Source of the DNA: a virus
Strand: one strand, 5' to 3'
Virus record (IMG/VR): IMGVR_UViG_3300042346_000702
Location: 1-64,000 of that record
DNA: 64,000 nucleotides
This document shows, piece after piece, positions 1 through 9,341 of the stretch (within the stretch, counting starts at the first letter, position 1; each line of letters starts with the position of its first letter). Position numbers and translations under genes: made by a program. The notes beneath the pieces are model-generated. The model was given only the letters and a program-made list of their open reading frames with translations. It did no database searches and was not told the DNA's origin.

Positions 1-99
1 CTTCTGGTTTGTCTTTTTCTAAGTAGTTGATTTTATTACTAAAAATATTTATCATTATCTTCGTAACTTATTGATTTATATACTAGTTTTCAAACACAT
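1..99. repeat. Long inverted repeat, left arm
   Basis: Positions 1-99 are the exact reverse complement of 37212-37310. The match breaks at position 100 and continues imperfectly for about five bases. The repeat starts at the window edge, so the true arm may be longer. It contains a late-promoter-like GATAAATA on the minus strand, so it looks like a promoter/leader segment for minus-strand genes that lie outside the window to the left. Confidence 0.95.
46..53 (-). promoter_or_regulatory. Late-promoter-like box (GATAAATA)
   Basis: The minus strand reads GATAAATA, one base from the T4 late promoter consensus TATAAATA. It lies in the left arm of the inverted repeat and points out of the window, downstream of the gp6 terminator, so it could start the next minus-strand late operon. 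Its twin in the right arm is at 37258-37265. Confidence 0.45.
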
Positions 100-138
100 T
101 ATTTTTACCGACCGATATGGCAGTACTTTTTAAGCAAA

Positions 139-171
139 AAAGACGAAATGCTTAAAAAACATTTCGTCTTT
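139..171 (-). terminator. Intrinsic terminator after gp6
   Basis: A 12-bp perfect stem (139-150 with 160-171, AAAGACGAAATG and its complement) with a 9-base loop is flanked by A-rich and T-rich tracts. It lies 35 bases beyond the gp6 stop codon. The symmetry means it could work in both directions, but the gene on its right is the one it would terminate. Confidence 0.85.
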
Positions 172-205
172 TATATTTCTGCTAAAAGTTTGACAAGTAA
201 TGTCT

Positions 206-3200
206 TTACAATCCACCTTGTCTAAGAACTGATGCATTCAATTCAGCAACAAGTTCAATGTCACTTAGCTGAGCACATGATTGAAGTATTTCATCAAGTC
301 CTGAACTTACAGTAAATAAAGAACCAAATGAATTCACTGCATAAATTGGAACAAGAACTACAGATGCAATTTCAGTTGGAAGTCTTTGGTGTATCAATGA
401 GAACAATTCGGTTGCATAGAAAGTTTCGCCAAAGTCCCAGTTCTCAATTCCAAAGTAAGAGTTGATAACGGCAAGAACTTCAATCTTTAACTTCTCATCG
501 GATAATGTTGATGTAATGGCTTTAACAACTTTGAATTTTGCACGGAACTGAGGTTCAGCTAATGCGCCAAACAGTAACTTAATCTTGCCAGGATGCAAGA
601 CCACAGTATCCGATAACATTTTGTTATCAAGCAAGTCTGCAAATTGATTACGTAATTCAAGAGGTGTTGGTGGTGTCGGCAATACTAAAGTTCGTCCTTG
701 TACATAGTTACTAATCGAGTTATAATAACCTTGAGTAAGAACGTAAGTATCATGAATGTTAGACACTGACGGGTCAATCAAGTTTTCGTATGGCGTAAAG
801 TGTTGCCACATAAAGTCAAGTGTCGTTCTTTTTAGAGTTCTTCCATAATAAACACCACCAATTTTTGCATTACTAACAAAACTTCCAGGAGCAAAGTAAG
901 TTGTGGGGTCAAATGTTATATTAGCTGCATTTATTTCTGTTCCTGGAACTCTGATGCCTGAACTATCAAGTTGAAAGTATTCATAGTAATTACTTTCATT
1001 AGAAGCTGCTTCTGAAAACTCAGCAAATTGAAGAACACTATCCGGCAAAGTATTACCTGAAGTATCAATGTTTAACATATCCGATGGAATAACTTCAAGA
1101 GCATGCAAATTGACTATACCATTACTATCAACTATTGGTCCAACTACATCATAGTTTTCATTATGTCCAAGTGGTCTTCCGTCAGGTTTCAAATTAGAAC
1201 GCAATACTCGTATAGTATCATATACTCGATTTTTTGTTTGCGAGTCAATAATTTGAACTCCGGCATTATACCAAAACTTAGTATTCTGACTTGATACTTG
1301 TAACTTCAGTTCACGGAAATTGACAGTGAAACTGGTTGGCAATTGAGTTATAGGATTGAGAGTTGCTTTGACCCATATTAGCCATGAATTAGGATTTCTT
1401 ACTCCAGGTGATATGTATAAAGTCGGGTCATAAGGAAGGACGTTTGGGTTGACTGTATTTCCCGAAGTAAGGTCAATACCATCAATCAATTCCCAACGAC
1501 CGAGTAAGTTCAGTGTTGACACATTACTTGATGCTAGTGTAAATGCATATGGTCCCGGACCAACATCAGCTACTAAGTCAAGCGAATAACTTATCTTGAT
1601 TGCATCACCTGGCATTACTTGATAACTTGCAGTTGATAATTGTGATAAGGTAAAATCAATAGTATCAGAAGTAAAAGGTAAGTTCATCTCACCTGTGCCA
1701 ATATACCCACGAAGATTTGAACTAACATGAAGTAATGAACCGTTAGCAGCAACTTCAATCGTAATAACTTCTGCACCATATGTTAATGCATCAACTAAAA
1801 TACGAGAAGTTAGTTGTCCAGTAAAGGTCAAGTCAGTCCCAACAATAGGAGTATGACGATTGAACGCAAGACCGAACTGAGATTGCCATGCAACTGATTG
1901 AAGACCTGAACCAACATCTCCAGGGATGTAAGGGTTTATACCGTCAATAGTTCGAGCAACAGTGTTTAGCCATATCTTCCCGTCATCCTCTGGATGTAAC
2001 CCTGGGTCTTGTATACGTGCATATGAAATACCACTTATCGTTACAAAGTCAAGAGGTTCTCCATACCAATGTTGGTCAATTGCACCCTGTATCAATGTCT
2101 TTTCTTGAAGTGCACTTCGTTGACCAGTAGAATTCCAGTAGAGTTGTCTATTATCTTCAATGAATTGACGTCGTGTCAAACTTACCATGCCTGATGTAAG
2201 TGGGTCAGTTGAAGAAATATGTGCAAGCGTATTGATGATACCTGTAGATGATAGAAGAGGTTCAATGATTTCATCAATCAATCCTCGACTTGAAGTACTT
2301 GTTCCAGTTGAAAGAGAATTGATACCAAGTGCTAAGTCAATTGTCAAATCGTCGCCAAATAGTTTGATGTTTTGATATTGACCAGAAGCATCGTTCCATT
2401 CAATGTATTTTGGTTGCCCTGCAAAAGTTCTATTCACTGAAGTCAATCTAAGAATAGATTGGTCTTTCAACATATAAGTATTGTAATCTTGAGCATTCAC
2501 CATTCTATTTTGAGCATAGTATGTTGAAGGTGCAGATTGACGAATATGTTCAATACTTTCTGAAGCAGCAGAGTTTTGAATAGTTGATGTAAGCGAGAAT
2601 GTCATACCACATGTTTCTGCCATACCTGTTGTAGGAGAAACATATTGAAACGCAAGTGGCTGATTGATAAGTCTATTTGTTGGAATGACGATACTTCTAT
2701 TAGCTGATTGACGCATCCAAAAGAAGAAGCGACCTACAGGAATATCTGAGAAGTCGCCATCGCCAAACATCAATTTAATTGCATCATTCTCTAAAGTTTC
2801 TACTTCAAACTTTTTACGATTTTTGATGATATTGAATGATAAGTTTTGGTCCGCTAAAGTTTCTACTTCTTCCCAAATTTCTTCGATTGCTCCAGAAGAA
2901 CTAACTCGTGTAACCCATACATCTGTATCATTGACATTGATTGGAGCTAATGATAACGCTCTATTCGGAATTGCTTCATTCATAACATATTCCAAACGGG
3001 TCAAGACACCTTGCTTAGCATACATCAAAAAGCCAGTATAATCAGAACCATCACCAAGCCCATCATTTGAATAGATAACTGAAAGTTGTGAATTGACATC
3101 TGGAGTCTTTTCATACGGTCCATTTGAGTCTAACAAAACTGGCACAAGTTCCATTGGGAATGTTTCGATTCCAGTATCAACATTGAACGAGAAGATACCA

Positions 3201-3775
3201 TTAGGAATAGTATTCAAAGAATTGTTGAATGTATAGAGCTGCATTGATACATCGCCAATCTGTTGAAGACTTGCAAACTGTCCAAAGCTACCGGTCAAAC
3301 ATCTATTCATGACTAAGAAGAAACGTTCTTTCCAAAGTGGAGAATTAGGGTCATTCCAAATGATGTTCAGCCCCGCTAAGTTGACGCCTTGGGAATCGAT
3401 TACTCGTTCAGTAGTAGAGATTGAAGTAATCTTGACTAAACCACGAGCCGGGATATTGCGAGAAGGTGCATACGATATTAGTTTCGCTAACTTTAGAATT
3501 GATTGCTTTCTTTGCGCTGTACTAATAAAGTTTTCATGCGATAACATATCAACTCGATAAGCTAATTGTTCTGCAACATATGCAAAGCTTTCAATTAAAG
3601 TAATTAGCTCAGAACTTTCAATAAAGTCGTTGAAACTTTCTGGAAAGTAAATGCGAATATAATCAATGATACTTAGTTTAATTGTGCTATAATCATACGC
3701 TGCAAAATTGATTTGCGAAAACGCTTGATATATCTTAGTCCAGCTTTCAGCTTGATAAAGGTTTTTGATTGACAT
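206..3775 (-). CDS. gp6: Baseplate wedge protein, T4 gp6-like
   Basis: A 1189-aa protein related to the T4 gp6 wedge subunit, which forms the continuous ring of the baseplate around the hub. The N-terminal 130 residues carry the family pattern: an ESSELITLIESFAYVAEQLAYRVD-like segment (about 55-80) in which a stretch close to the FxxLIExxAYVxExLxYRxD pattern is followed by a proline-rich strand. The protein is about twice the length of T4 gp6 (660 aa); the extra mass lies in the middle and C-terminal beta-rich part. It is the last gene of a minus-strand late operon, after gp5 and gp25, and ends just before a strong terminator. The start ATG at 3775 was chosen because the conserved N-terminus begins directly after it. 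The identification is firm for the N-terminal half; the insertion has no assigned role. Confidence 0.85.
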   Translation of the reverse strand: MSIKNLYQAESWTKIYQAFSQINFAAYDYSTIKLSIIDYIRIYFPESFNDFIESSELITLIESFAYVAEQLAYRVDMLSHENFISTAQRKQSILKLAKLISYAPSRNIPARGLVKITSISTTERVIDSQGVNLAGLNIIWNDPNSPLWKERFFLVMNRCLTGSFGQFASLQQIGDVSMQLYTFNNSLNTIPNGIFSFNVDTGIETFPMELVPVLLDSNGPYEKTPDVNSQLSVIYSNDGLGDGSDYTGFLMYAKQGVLTRLEYVMNEAIPNRALSLAPINVNDTDVWVTRVSSSGAIEEIWEEVETLADQNLSFNIIKNRKKFEVETLENDAIKLMFGDGDFSDIPVGRFFFWMRQSANRSIVIPTNRLINQPLAFQYVSPTTGMAETCGMTFSLTSTIQNSAASESIEHIRQSAPSTYYAQNRMVNAQDYNTYMLKDQSILRLTSVNRTFAGQPKYIEWNDASGQYQNIKLFGDDLTIDLALGINSLSTGTSTSSRGLIDEIIEPLLSSTGIINTLAHISSTDPLTSGMVSLTRRQFIEDNRQLYWNSTGQRSALQEKTLIQGAIDQHWYGEPLDFVTISGISYARIQDPGLHPEDDGKIWLNTVARTIDGINPYIPGDVGSGLQSVAWQSQFGLAFNRHTPIVGTDLTFTGQLTSRILVDALTYGAEVITIEVAANGSLLHVSSNLRGYIGTGEMNLPFTSDTIDFTLSQLSTASYQVMPGDAIKISYSLDLVADVGPGPYAFTLASSNVSTLNLLGRWELIDGIDLTSGNTVNPNVLPYDPTLYISPGVRNPNSWLIWVKATLNPITQLPTSFTVNFRELKLQVSSQNTKFWYNAGVQIIDSQTKNRVYDTIRVLRSNLKPDGRPLGHNENYDVVGPIVDSNGIVNLHALEVIPSDMLNIDTSGNTLPDSVLQFAEFSEAASNESNYYEYFQLDSSGIRVPGTEINAANITFDPTTYFAPGSFVSNAKIGGVYYGRTLKRTTLDFMWQHFTPYENLIDPSVSNIHDTYVLTQGYYNSISNYVQGRTLVLPTPPTPLELRNQFADLLDNKMLSDTVVLHPGKIKLLFGALAEPQFRAKFKVVKAITSTLSDEKLKIEVLAVINSYFGIENWDFGETFYATELFSLIHQRLPTEIASVVLVPIYAVNSFGSLFTVSSGLDEILQSCAQLSDIELVAELNASVLRQGGL

Positions 3776-3817
3776 GTTAGTTAGATATTCCGTGTCGGCG
3801 AATGAAATGCGATATTG

Positions 3818-3825
3818 TATTTATT
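3818..3825 (-). promoter_or_regulatory. Possible late promoter (AATAAATA) for gp6
   Basis: The minus strand reads AATAAATA 43 bases upstream of the gp6 start, in the 70-base gap between gp25 and gp6. It differs from the consensus TATAAATA by one base. It could give gp6 its own late transcript, but AT-rich gaps produce such matches by chance. Confidence 0.35.
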
Positions 3826-3845
3826 AGGAATAGCATAAGATAATC

Positions 3846-4223
3846 CTATGCACTGGTTTTGACTTCTATTTTTAGCATATCTTGAACTCCAAACTCAAGA
3901 TAGAAAACATCGACTAAACCGAGGATAACATTATTATCAGTTAATGAAACTACTTGCATATCAACCAATCTTACACGCGGGTCATATTCTATTACGTAAC
4001 GAAGGTCATCTTCTATGATCTTACGAGTATTCTCATCATTTGGTTCAAACGTAAGTAAAGGAATACGAGTTCCAAACGTGGGCATCATTACTCTATCACC
4101 TTTAGCAGTAAAGATGTGGTTGTATAAGTCTTGCTTGACTACTTCAAAGTTAGAGATACCAAACTGTTTAGAGCTCATCCACTTATTAGAAGAGAAGCCA
4201 TGATACAAAGTTTTGAATGCCAT
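3846..4223 (-). CDS. gp25: Baseplate wedge protein, T4 gp25-like
   Basis: A 125-aa protein of the gp25/W family, the small wedge component that, with gp6 and gp53, makes the conserved core bundle linking the inner ring to the sheath. The family signature is visible: a VMMPTFGTRIPLLTFEP-type strand-turn (about 45-62) in which a regular GTRIPLLxFEP motif is followed by an amphipathic helix (NDENTRKIIEDDLRYVIEYDPR) and the DPRVxLxxM strand. Its length matches T4 gp25 (132 aa). It lies 7 bases after gp5 and before gp6, so it is co-transcribed with both. Confidence 0.9.
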   Translation of the reverse strand: MAFKTLYHGFSSNKWMSSKQFGISNFEVVKQDLYNHIFTAKGDRVMMPTFGTRIPLLTFEPNDENTRKIIEDDLRYVIEYDPRVRLVDMQVVSLTDNNVILGLVDVFYLEFGVQDMLKIEVKTSA

Positions 4224-4230
4224 TTACTTA

Positions 4231-5469
4231 TTATCCTTTATAATGCGAATTGCGATTTTTGTTTGCGGGTCTAACGAAAGGTTCATGCGATGGAACAATA
4301 GATGCACCCGATGCTTCTTGTGCACATTCACCTGCTGCAGCGGGTCCACCTGGTAAGATACGTTCGTCTTTGTCAGCATCGGTTGGCGTTGTTTCTACTG
4401 CCGCAGTAATCTTACTTCCTTGCATAGCAAATAAACCCAAACTTTTGATATCAACTGTGTCACCAGTCAAACGGGTTTTTGTACCAACTAAGTCTAATGT
4501 ACATCCTGTCGCAGCAAGAGTTGCTCCGGCTTTAATATGTACATTCCCACCCTGAACCCTAGTATCTGCTTCGCTTTTGATGTTGATACCAGTCTTTGCT
4601 TCAAGATTAATGTTACGACCTGCCGCTAAGTTAATGTCTTCTTCTGCTCGCACTGAGATAGACTTTGCCCCATACATATGAATGTGTCCGTCTTCATCAA
4701 GTTCTACCCAAGTATTACCTGAAGCAGTTGATATGTAGATACGTTCGTTAGTATCGTCAAGAATGATTTGATTGCCTTCACAAGTCTTGACTCTTATTCG
4801 ACAGTTATCAGCAGTGTCGTTCATTGTGATGACATGATGACCTGGAGTTACCCAACAATAAGTTTGCGGGTCAAGATACTCAGTTGGGTCAGCCGCTGCC
4901 GGTGCATATCCTTCATTCCCGTCTGGGTGAAGTTTTGGTTGGGCAACTTGTCGTTCACTTACCCCACGAGTTTGAGCGATTGGATTACTTACGTCTCCAT
5001 TGAAAGCTGCACGTAAGTTAGAGTAAGCAGGTTCCAGAGGGTCATACGAGTCGGTAAACGGGCCAACTGTTGTTTCATCAGGTTTCTTATTTCTTCCAGA
5101 AGGTAGTCCTCTATTTCGATGTAAGTCATACGCCGCAGCAAAGAAGAACCTTCGATTAGGATTACCATTCAGAAGAAAGACTAACACTTGAGAATTGAGT
5201 TTAGGTAAGCAATAGAAACCATAAGGTACAGGTCCTTTAGGTGCTTTTCTATTTCGACCAGCTGGGAAGTCATTAGTAACTCCACCAAAAGGTGCTGCAT
5301 ATTCTGCCCAAGGTAATTGGCTAATATTATAAGACTCACCATCTAAAGCTGGACACCATACTTTCATTCTTCCCATTTGATTTGGGTCGTCCGTATCCAT
5401 CACGAAACCATTAGTGATAAATGGAAAATGATTTTGATATCGATTTAGGATTGATTTATTAGTTTGCAT
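4231..5469 (-). CDS. gp5: Baseplate hub spike, T4 gp5-like, without lysozyme domain
   Basis: A 412-aa central-spike protein. Residues about 15-130 form the OB-fold domain seen in gp5 and VgrG-type spikes, with DPNQMGRMKVWCP, a PWAEYAAPFGG strand and a GFYCLPKLNSQVLVFLLNGNP-type strand pair. From about residue 210 to 370 short repeating strands (GNTWVELDEDGHIHMYG, INLAAGRNINLEAKTGINIKSEA) fit an intertwined triple-stranded beta-helix needle. T4 gp5 has a lysozyme domain between these parts; here only about 80 residues of linker are present and no lysozyme motif is seen. Peptidoglycan digestion must therefore come from another protein. The gene overlaps the upstream hub gene by 11 bases, which suggests coupled translation and partnership. 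Confidence 0.85.
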   Translation of the reverse strand: MQTNKSILNRYQNHFPFITNGFVMDTDDPNQMGRMKVWCPALDGESYNISQLPWAEYAAPFGGVTNDFPAGRNRKAPKGPVPYGFYCLPKLNSQVLVFLLNGNPNRRFFFAAAYDLHRNRGLPSGRNKKPDETTVGPFTDSYDPLEPAYSNLRAAFNGDVSNPIAQTRGVSERQVAQPKLHPDGNEGYAPAAADPTEYLDPQTYCWVTPGHHVITMNDTADNCRIRVKTCEGNQIILDDTNERIYISTASGNTWVELDEDGHIHMYGAKSISVRAEEDINLAAGRNINLEAKTGINIKSEADTRVQGGNVHIKAGATLAATGCTLDLVGTKTRLTGDTVDIKSLGLFAMQGSKITAAVETTPTDADKDERILPGGPAAAGECAQEASGASIVPSHEPFVRPANKNRNSHYKG

Positions 5470-7525
5470 TATTCACACCTTCTTGTGCCTTTAGCGTACT
5501 TATTGCACCATAATTATGTTGCATTATTAGTATAAGTTCTTGCGTAAAATCACTTCCGCTAAAAGTATGAACAACTGATTGTATCATATACCAATCATCA
5601 TAAAATAGTTTGACTTTGTATTCATCTACATTACCTTCTTGGTTGAATGGATAATCTCGTGGTCCATATACATTCACTTTAGCGAATTGGGTTTCTCCTA
5701 AAAACTTCTTATCAATCATTTGACGTTCAACAAACTTACGATGTTCAAGATGAGCTTGAACAATACTTCCATTTCCAGTTGCAGCGGTTTCATTCTTAGG
5801 GTCGTATTCCCATTTAGATAATTTGTCAATATAAGATGCATCGCCATTTTCAATATAGTCTTTGACCGAAGTAGTAATTTTTGGAACAGGAGCAATTGCT
5901 TCAACTACGAAGTTAGAAAATAAGTTAGGGTTTCCTCGAATTTTGACACTTGTTGTTCCCATTGCAAAATGCATATCTGCCAAAGTTTGATGAAATGCTT
6001 GCGCATTTTTAAATACTTCTTTTGCTAATGGATTATTCGTAGGTGCAACATCTGCCTGATTAGAACGTTGAGTAGTTGTTTTTGGCGGTAGATACATAGG
6101 CTGATTTTTACCAGGATTCCCAACGAATGTTTTCTTATCAACTTCAGGAGAAAGTTTATCTTTCTTCTTTTGAGATTGGCTTGTAATATCTTTTCCTGTT
6201 TCATAAGGCGCACCTGATGATGTTTCAAGTCCTACAAATAAATTATCTATTTTGATGTTGAAGTCTAATACGTCAGGATTATGTCCTGAATAAAGATAGT
6301 CAAATTCAATTGAACCGTCAGGATTTTTTGCATCTCGTTCCGGTCCGGTTCTTGTGCCTTCACTTACTTTCTTTTGGTCGGCATCTGGGTTTGGCATCTT
6401 ATACTGTATTACATCAAAATGTATAACCATTTCTTCTTCATTTGAAGAAACTGATTGATTGATTTTGAATTTAGTTATTTCATCAACCTTTGATATTTGA
6501 CTAGCCATACCTGTAACTTCAGGACACAATTTCAGTAAGTTTTCTAAGATTTGTTTGACGTCATTAGAAATTTGAGATGAATATACTCCGCTATTTGCCT
6601 TATTATCTTCCATCGATTTTTGAACTTTAGCATACTCTTCTTCAGCCGCCGCTTTTGAACCGTCTCCATAAAAGATGGTTTCTGGAGTTCTATCATTAGT
6701 AGCACATACTGTAAGATAGAACCAATTAGGTGGAATAGTAATCATATAACGAATGATGCGACCTTTTCTTTCAGTCTTATCTTTCTTTTCGACGGGTTGT
6801 CCAGCTTCATCACGAGGTTTACTAACAGGATTAGCTTTTAGATACCATTCACGTGCAGCAACATTTAGTTGGTTTTCAATTGCTTGAACAGCCGTTCCAA
6901 GTAACGAGTTTTCGAACTTGACAGAAAGAACTTTTGGTATTTCTGACATTTGCGGCATTTGGCCGATACCCATAGTCTGAGCACAAAAGCCCATATCATA
7001 AACAGCACCACGAGTTGTGTATTCTGATAAAGTAAACTCTCCACCCATTATCATAGGAATACCAACCGTTGACACATGTTCAGTTGTTCCAGTATCAGTA
7101 TGTCCAATGAAGGTGATATGTAAACAAAAGACTAATCCACTCCCATCCGTTTTTAGCTTATCAAAAGTAAGGTATCTAAAGTAATTGAAGAACCCAACAC
7201 CGGATGGGTCAACAACTTGAATATGAATAAGCCCTTCATTAGTAAGGGTTTGTCCAGCATATTCACCTGAAGCATTCACGAGAGTAGTAAAGGTCACATT
7301 AGCAATTGAGAACTCTGATGTCTTTCTTGAGTCAACAAGTAGATAAACACCTCCACCTATATCATCTCCTAGCTTCTTCCCTGTAACATTTGCTAGGAAC
7401 CCTACCCCATCTGGTTTGCTAGGTGCTAGATATGGTTGAAATGCTTCTGAATTACTCGCAACGGTCATAATGTAATGGATACTATGTGACCTATACTTGT
7501 CTAATGGATTTGCTGGGATGCTCAT
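5459..7525 (-). CDS. Putative baseplate hub protein (gp27-like position)
   Basis: A 688-aa protein with no signal peptide or membrane segment. Its place between gp53 and gp5, with an 11-base overlap with gp5, is where a hub partner of the spike would be encoded, and T4 gp27 forms the trimeric torus that holds gp5. The N-terminal 300 residues are beta-rich. The middle (about 400-520) is charged and low in complexity, rich in Lys, Gly and Pro, which suggests a flexible linker. The C-terminus has a YKVKLFYDDWYMIQSV segment followed by a strand ending in ELILIMQHN, reminiscent of tail-hub folds. No motif proves the assignment; it rests mainly on position and size class. It could also be a large-phage specific hub component. 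Confidence 0.5.
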   Translation of the reverse strand: MSIPANPLDKYRSHSIHYIMTVASNSEAFQPYLAPSKPDGVGFLANVTGKKLGDDIGGGVYLLVDSRKTSEFSIANVTFTTLVNASGEYAGQTLTNEGLIHIQVVDPSGVGFFNYFRYLTFDKLKTDGSGLVFCLHITFIGHTDTGTTEHVSTVGIPMIMGGEFTLSEYTTRGAVYDMGFCAQTMGIGQMPQMSEIPKVLSVKFENSLLGTAVQAIENQLNVAAREWYLKANPVSKPRDEAGQPVEKKDKTERKGRIIRYMITIPPNWFYLTVCATNDRTPETIFYGDGSKAAAEEEYAKVQKSMEDNKANSGVYSSQISNDVKQILENLLKLCPEVTGMASQISKVDEITKFKINQSVSSNEEEMVIHFDVIQYKMPNPDADQKKVSEGTRTGPERDAKNPDGSIEFDYLYSGHNPDVLDFNIKIDNLFVGLETSSGAPYETGKDITSQSQKKKDKLSPEVDKKTFVGNPGKNQPMYLPPKTTTQRSNQADVAPTNNPLAKEVFKNAQAFHQTLADMHFAMGTTSVKIRGNPNLFSNFVVEAIAPVPKITTSVKDYIENGDASYIDKLSKWEYDPKNETAATGNGSIVQAHLEHRKFVERQMIDKKFLGETQFAKVNVYGPRDYPFNQEGNVDEYKVKLFYDDWYMIQSVVHTFSGSDFTQELILIMQHNYGAISTLKAQEGVNNAN

Positions 7526-7530
7526 ATGTA

Positions 7531-7905
7531 TTATAGGACTAATGGAGGGAGGATAGCTTCGCTACTTCTAGCACTATCTATTCCTCCAACTTTTTGGGTC
7601 AATAAGAGTTGAACTCGTTCGTTTGATGGTATCGTTAGCACACGACCGATGAAAGCTTCTTCATACGGGTCTAATAAGTAGTTGTATTGAGCAATGACCC
7701 ACCATAACCCCGGGTCATTGTAGAACCCATAAGCTACTTTGTCTAATCTTCCAGCAGTCGTTTCATTGATAGTATAGAGAACATCACTTGCTTCATCCAC
7801 TGGGAAATTGAAACGACCCCACCATTCTAAACCAATAGGACCGACTTCAGTTAGACCACCTTGAACAAATCGTGATAATTTTTGTTGAACACTTGATGTT
7901 GTCAT
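7531..7905 (-). CDS. gp53: Baseplate wedge protein, T4 gp53-like
   Basis: A 124-aa protein with the core pattern of T4 gp53: a short N-terminal region, then GFYNDPGLWWVIAQYNYL-like residues (about 78-95), in which DPxLWWVIAQxN is the recognisable part, and RVLTIPS near the C-terminus (LysM-like turn). gp53 joins wedges around the hub. It is shorter than T4 gp53 (196 aa) but keeps the conserved middle. The start codon shares one base with the stop of the upstream gene, so the two are likely translationally coupled. Confidence 0.8.
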   Translation of the reverse strand: MTTSSVQQKLSRFVQGGLTEVGPIGLEWWGRFNFPVDEASDVLYTINETTAGRLDKVAYGFYNDPGLWWVIAQYNYLLDPYEEAFIGRVLTIPSNERVQLLLTQKVGGIDSARSSEAILPPLVL

Positions 7906-9338
7906 TAATTACTTTGACCTCTACTGAAAGCCTTAGGAATAGTTTTTTCTGCTGTTGCTGAGTCTATGACTGAGTCTACAAAATCTTTACCTTCATAAAA
8001 TCCTAAAGTGCTAACTGCTTTTTTCAAAGTCGAGGTTGAACTATTCTTTTCTATGATTGCTTTTGCTTTTTGTTCTAATTGTTCTTTACCCCAAGAGCCG
8101 AGTGATGTCGTTGCTTCAGACTTAGCAGTCGACGCATTTGTAGCTGCTGGTGAAGTCGGTGTAACACCTGAAGAATTAGCTGGTGTTGGTGCCGCATCAA
8201 TTCCTTTTGGAGTTTCTGCAGGTTTAGCAGTTGGTTCTCCAGCTGAAGGAGTTGCTCTCGAACCATCATAAGCACCTTTCATATCACCTTTCTTGTAAGC
8301 ACTTAAACTAAATCCACTATATTCTCGTGGCGACCAAGCTTCTTTCAATGATATGCTTACGTTCATAATAACAGGAAATGCTTGACCATCTGATGTATGT
8401 AAGTAATCAACATCATTAGGCCAATCAATGTTTAGCTGTGTCAAAACGACTGAAATGTTTCCAATGTTCTTACTGCCATACGCATTCAGTTCTAATAAGT
8501 CAGGTGGTGCTCCTAACATATTCCTATTCTCTGCTTCAGTTCCATAACCATAATATGGCATCAACCAGCTTCGTAATACATTGAGCACTCGTTGGTTTTC
8601 AGTTGCTTCAGAAATGTTTCGTGAAATTAGTTTGATTGAACCAATAGACCAACCTCTCGCTGCAGTATGATTATACTTCAACATCGAACCAGGATGATGA
8701 GCAGGTGTCACATCATCATACATTGCACCACGTTCTTCAGAAATAGTTGGAGTCACATTGAAATAGACAATCTCACCACTTGTAATAGACTTTAGCTCAA
8801 CTCCTTGACGTTTAGGACCACCTGCGTCTGAAGCAATTCCGCTACTCAATAAGGCTGAAGTCACATCAGTCGAACCGATAATCTTATCCACAAAACCAGG
8901 TTTCAAACTATCAAAATTGAGTGAGTCTCCAATTCCCTTGATAGCATTCTCAGTTACCGATGAAAAGTTTCCGTTAGTCAATGATTTGAACGATTGAGGT
9001 ATCATATTGTTTAAAGCATCGCTACTTCCTAATGCACCAGAAATCATATGCCCTGGAGTATTAGAATCGCCTGAAAAGAAGTCACCGATGTTGTCCATCA
9101 TTTTAGATGCACCCCATTTGATTTGACTTGCAACTTCACCAAGCTTTTCGAAAGGCTGTGTCAAGTCAGACATGCTCGGTAATGAAGGCAGGTCACTTTT
9201 TATTGCATCCCACGTAGAACCGGTGCCGTTATTTGCCGCATGCCAAGCCCTTGCTTGTTCAATAGTATATGCCTGACCATTAGGTCTATTGATTTGACTA
9301 GTCGGATAGATTGGTGGAAAAGAAGCATCCCAAGTCAT
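7905..9338 (-). CDS. Putative tail-tube cap/baseplate junction protein (gp48/gp54-like)
   Basis: A 477-aa protein. Residues about 1-170 are helical and Gly/Ser rich. Residues about 180-350 form a beta-rich domain containing a ISVVLTQLNIDWPNDVDYLH stretch and an ISLKEAWSPREYSGF turn, the kind of domain found at the interface of tail tube and baseplate. The last 110 residues are a Pro/Thr/Ala-rich linker followed by a short helix. Position upstream of gp53 and the hub genes in the baseplate operon supports a gp48 or gp54 role, that is, tube initiation on the hub. Sequence likeness to T4 gp48/gp54 is weak by eye, so the name is an inference from context. Confidence 0.45.
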   Translation of the reverse strand: MTWDASFPPIYPTSQINRPNGQAYTIEQARAWHAANNGTGSTWDAIKSDLPSLPSMSDLTQPFEKLGEVASQIKWGASKMMDNIGDFFSGDSNTPGHMISGALGSSDALNNMIPQSFKSLTNGNFSSVTENAIKGIGDSLNFDSLKPGFVDKIIGSTDVTSALLSSGIASDAGGPKRQGVELKSITSGEIVYFNVTPTISEERGAMYDDVTPAHHPGSMLKYNHTAARGWSIGSIKLISRNISEATENQRVLNVLRSWLMPYYGYGTEAENRNMLGAPPDLLELNAYGSKNIGNISVVLTQLNIDWPNDVDYLHTSDGQAFPVIMNVSISLKEAWSPREYSGFSLSAYKKGDMKGAYDGSRATPSAGEPTAKPAETPKGIDAAPTPANSSGVTPTSPAATNASTAKSEATTSLGSWGKEQLEQKAKAIIEKNSSTSTLKKAVSTLGFYEGKDFVDSVIDSATAEKTIPKAFSRGQSN

Positions 9339-9341
9339 AAC

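Noticed and set aside
608-636. GATAAC/GTTATC hairpin inside gp6
   Set aside because: It is within a conserved coding region, with no relation to a promoter or a gene end, and resembles chance in AT-rich coding DNA rather than the operator class.
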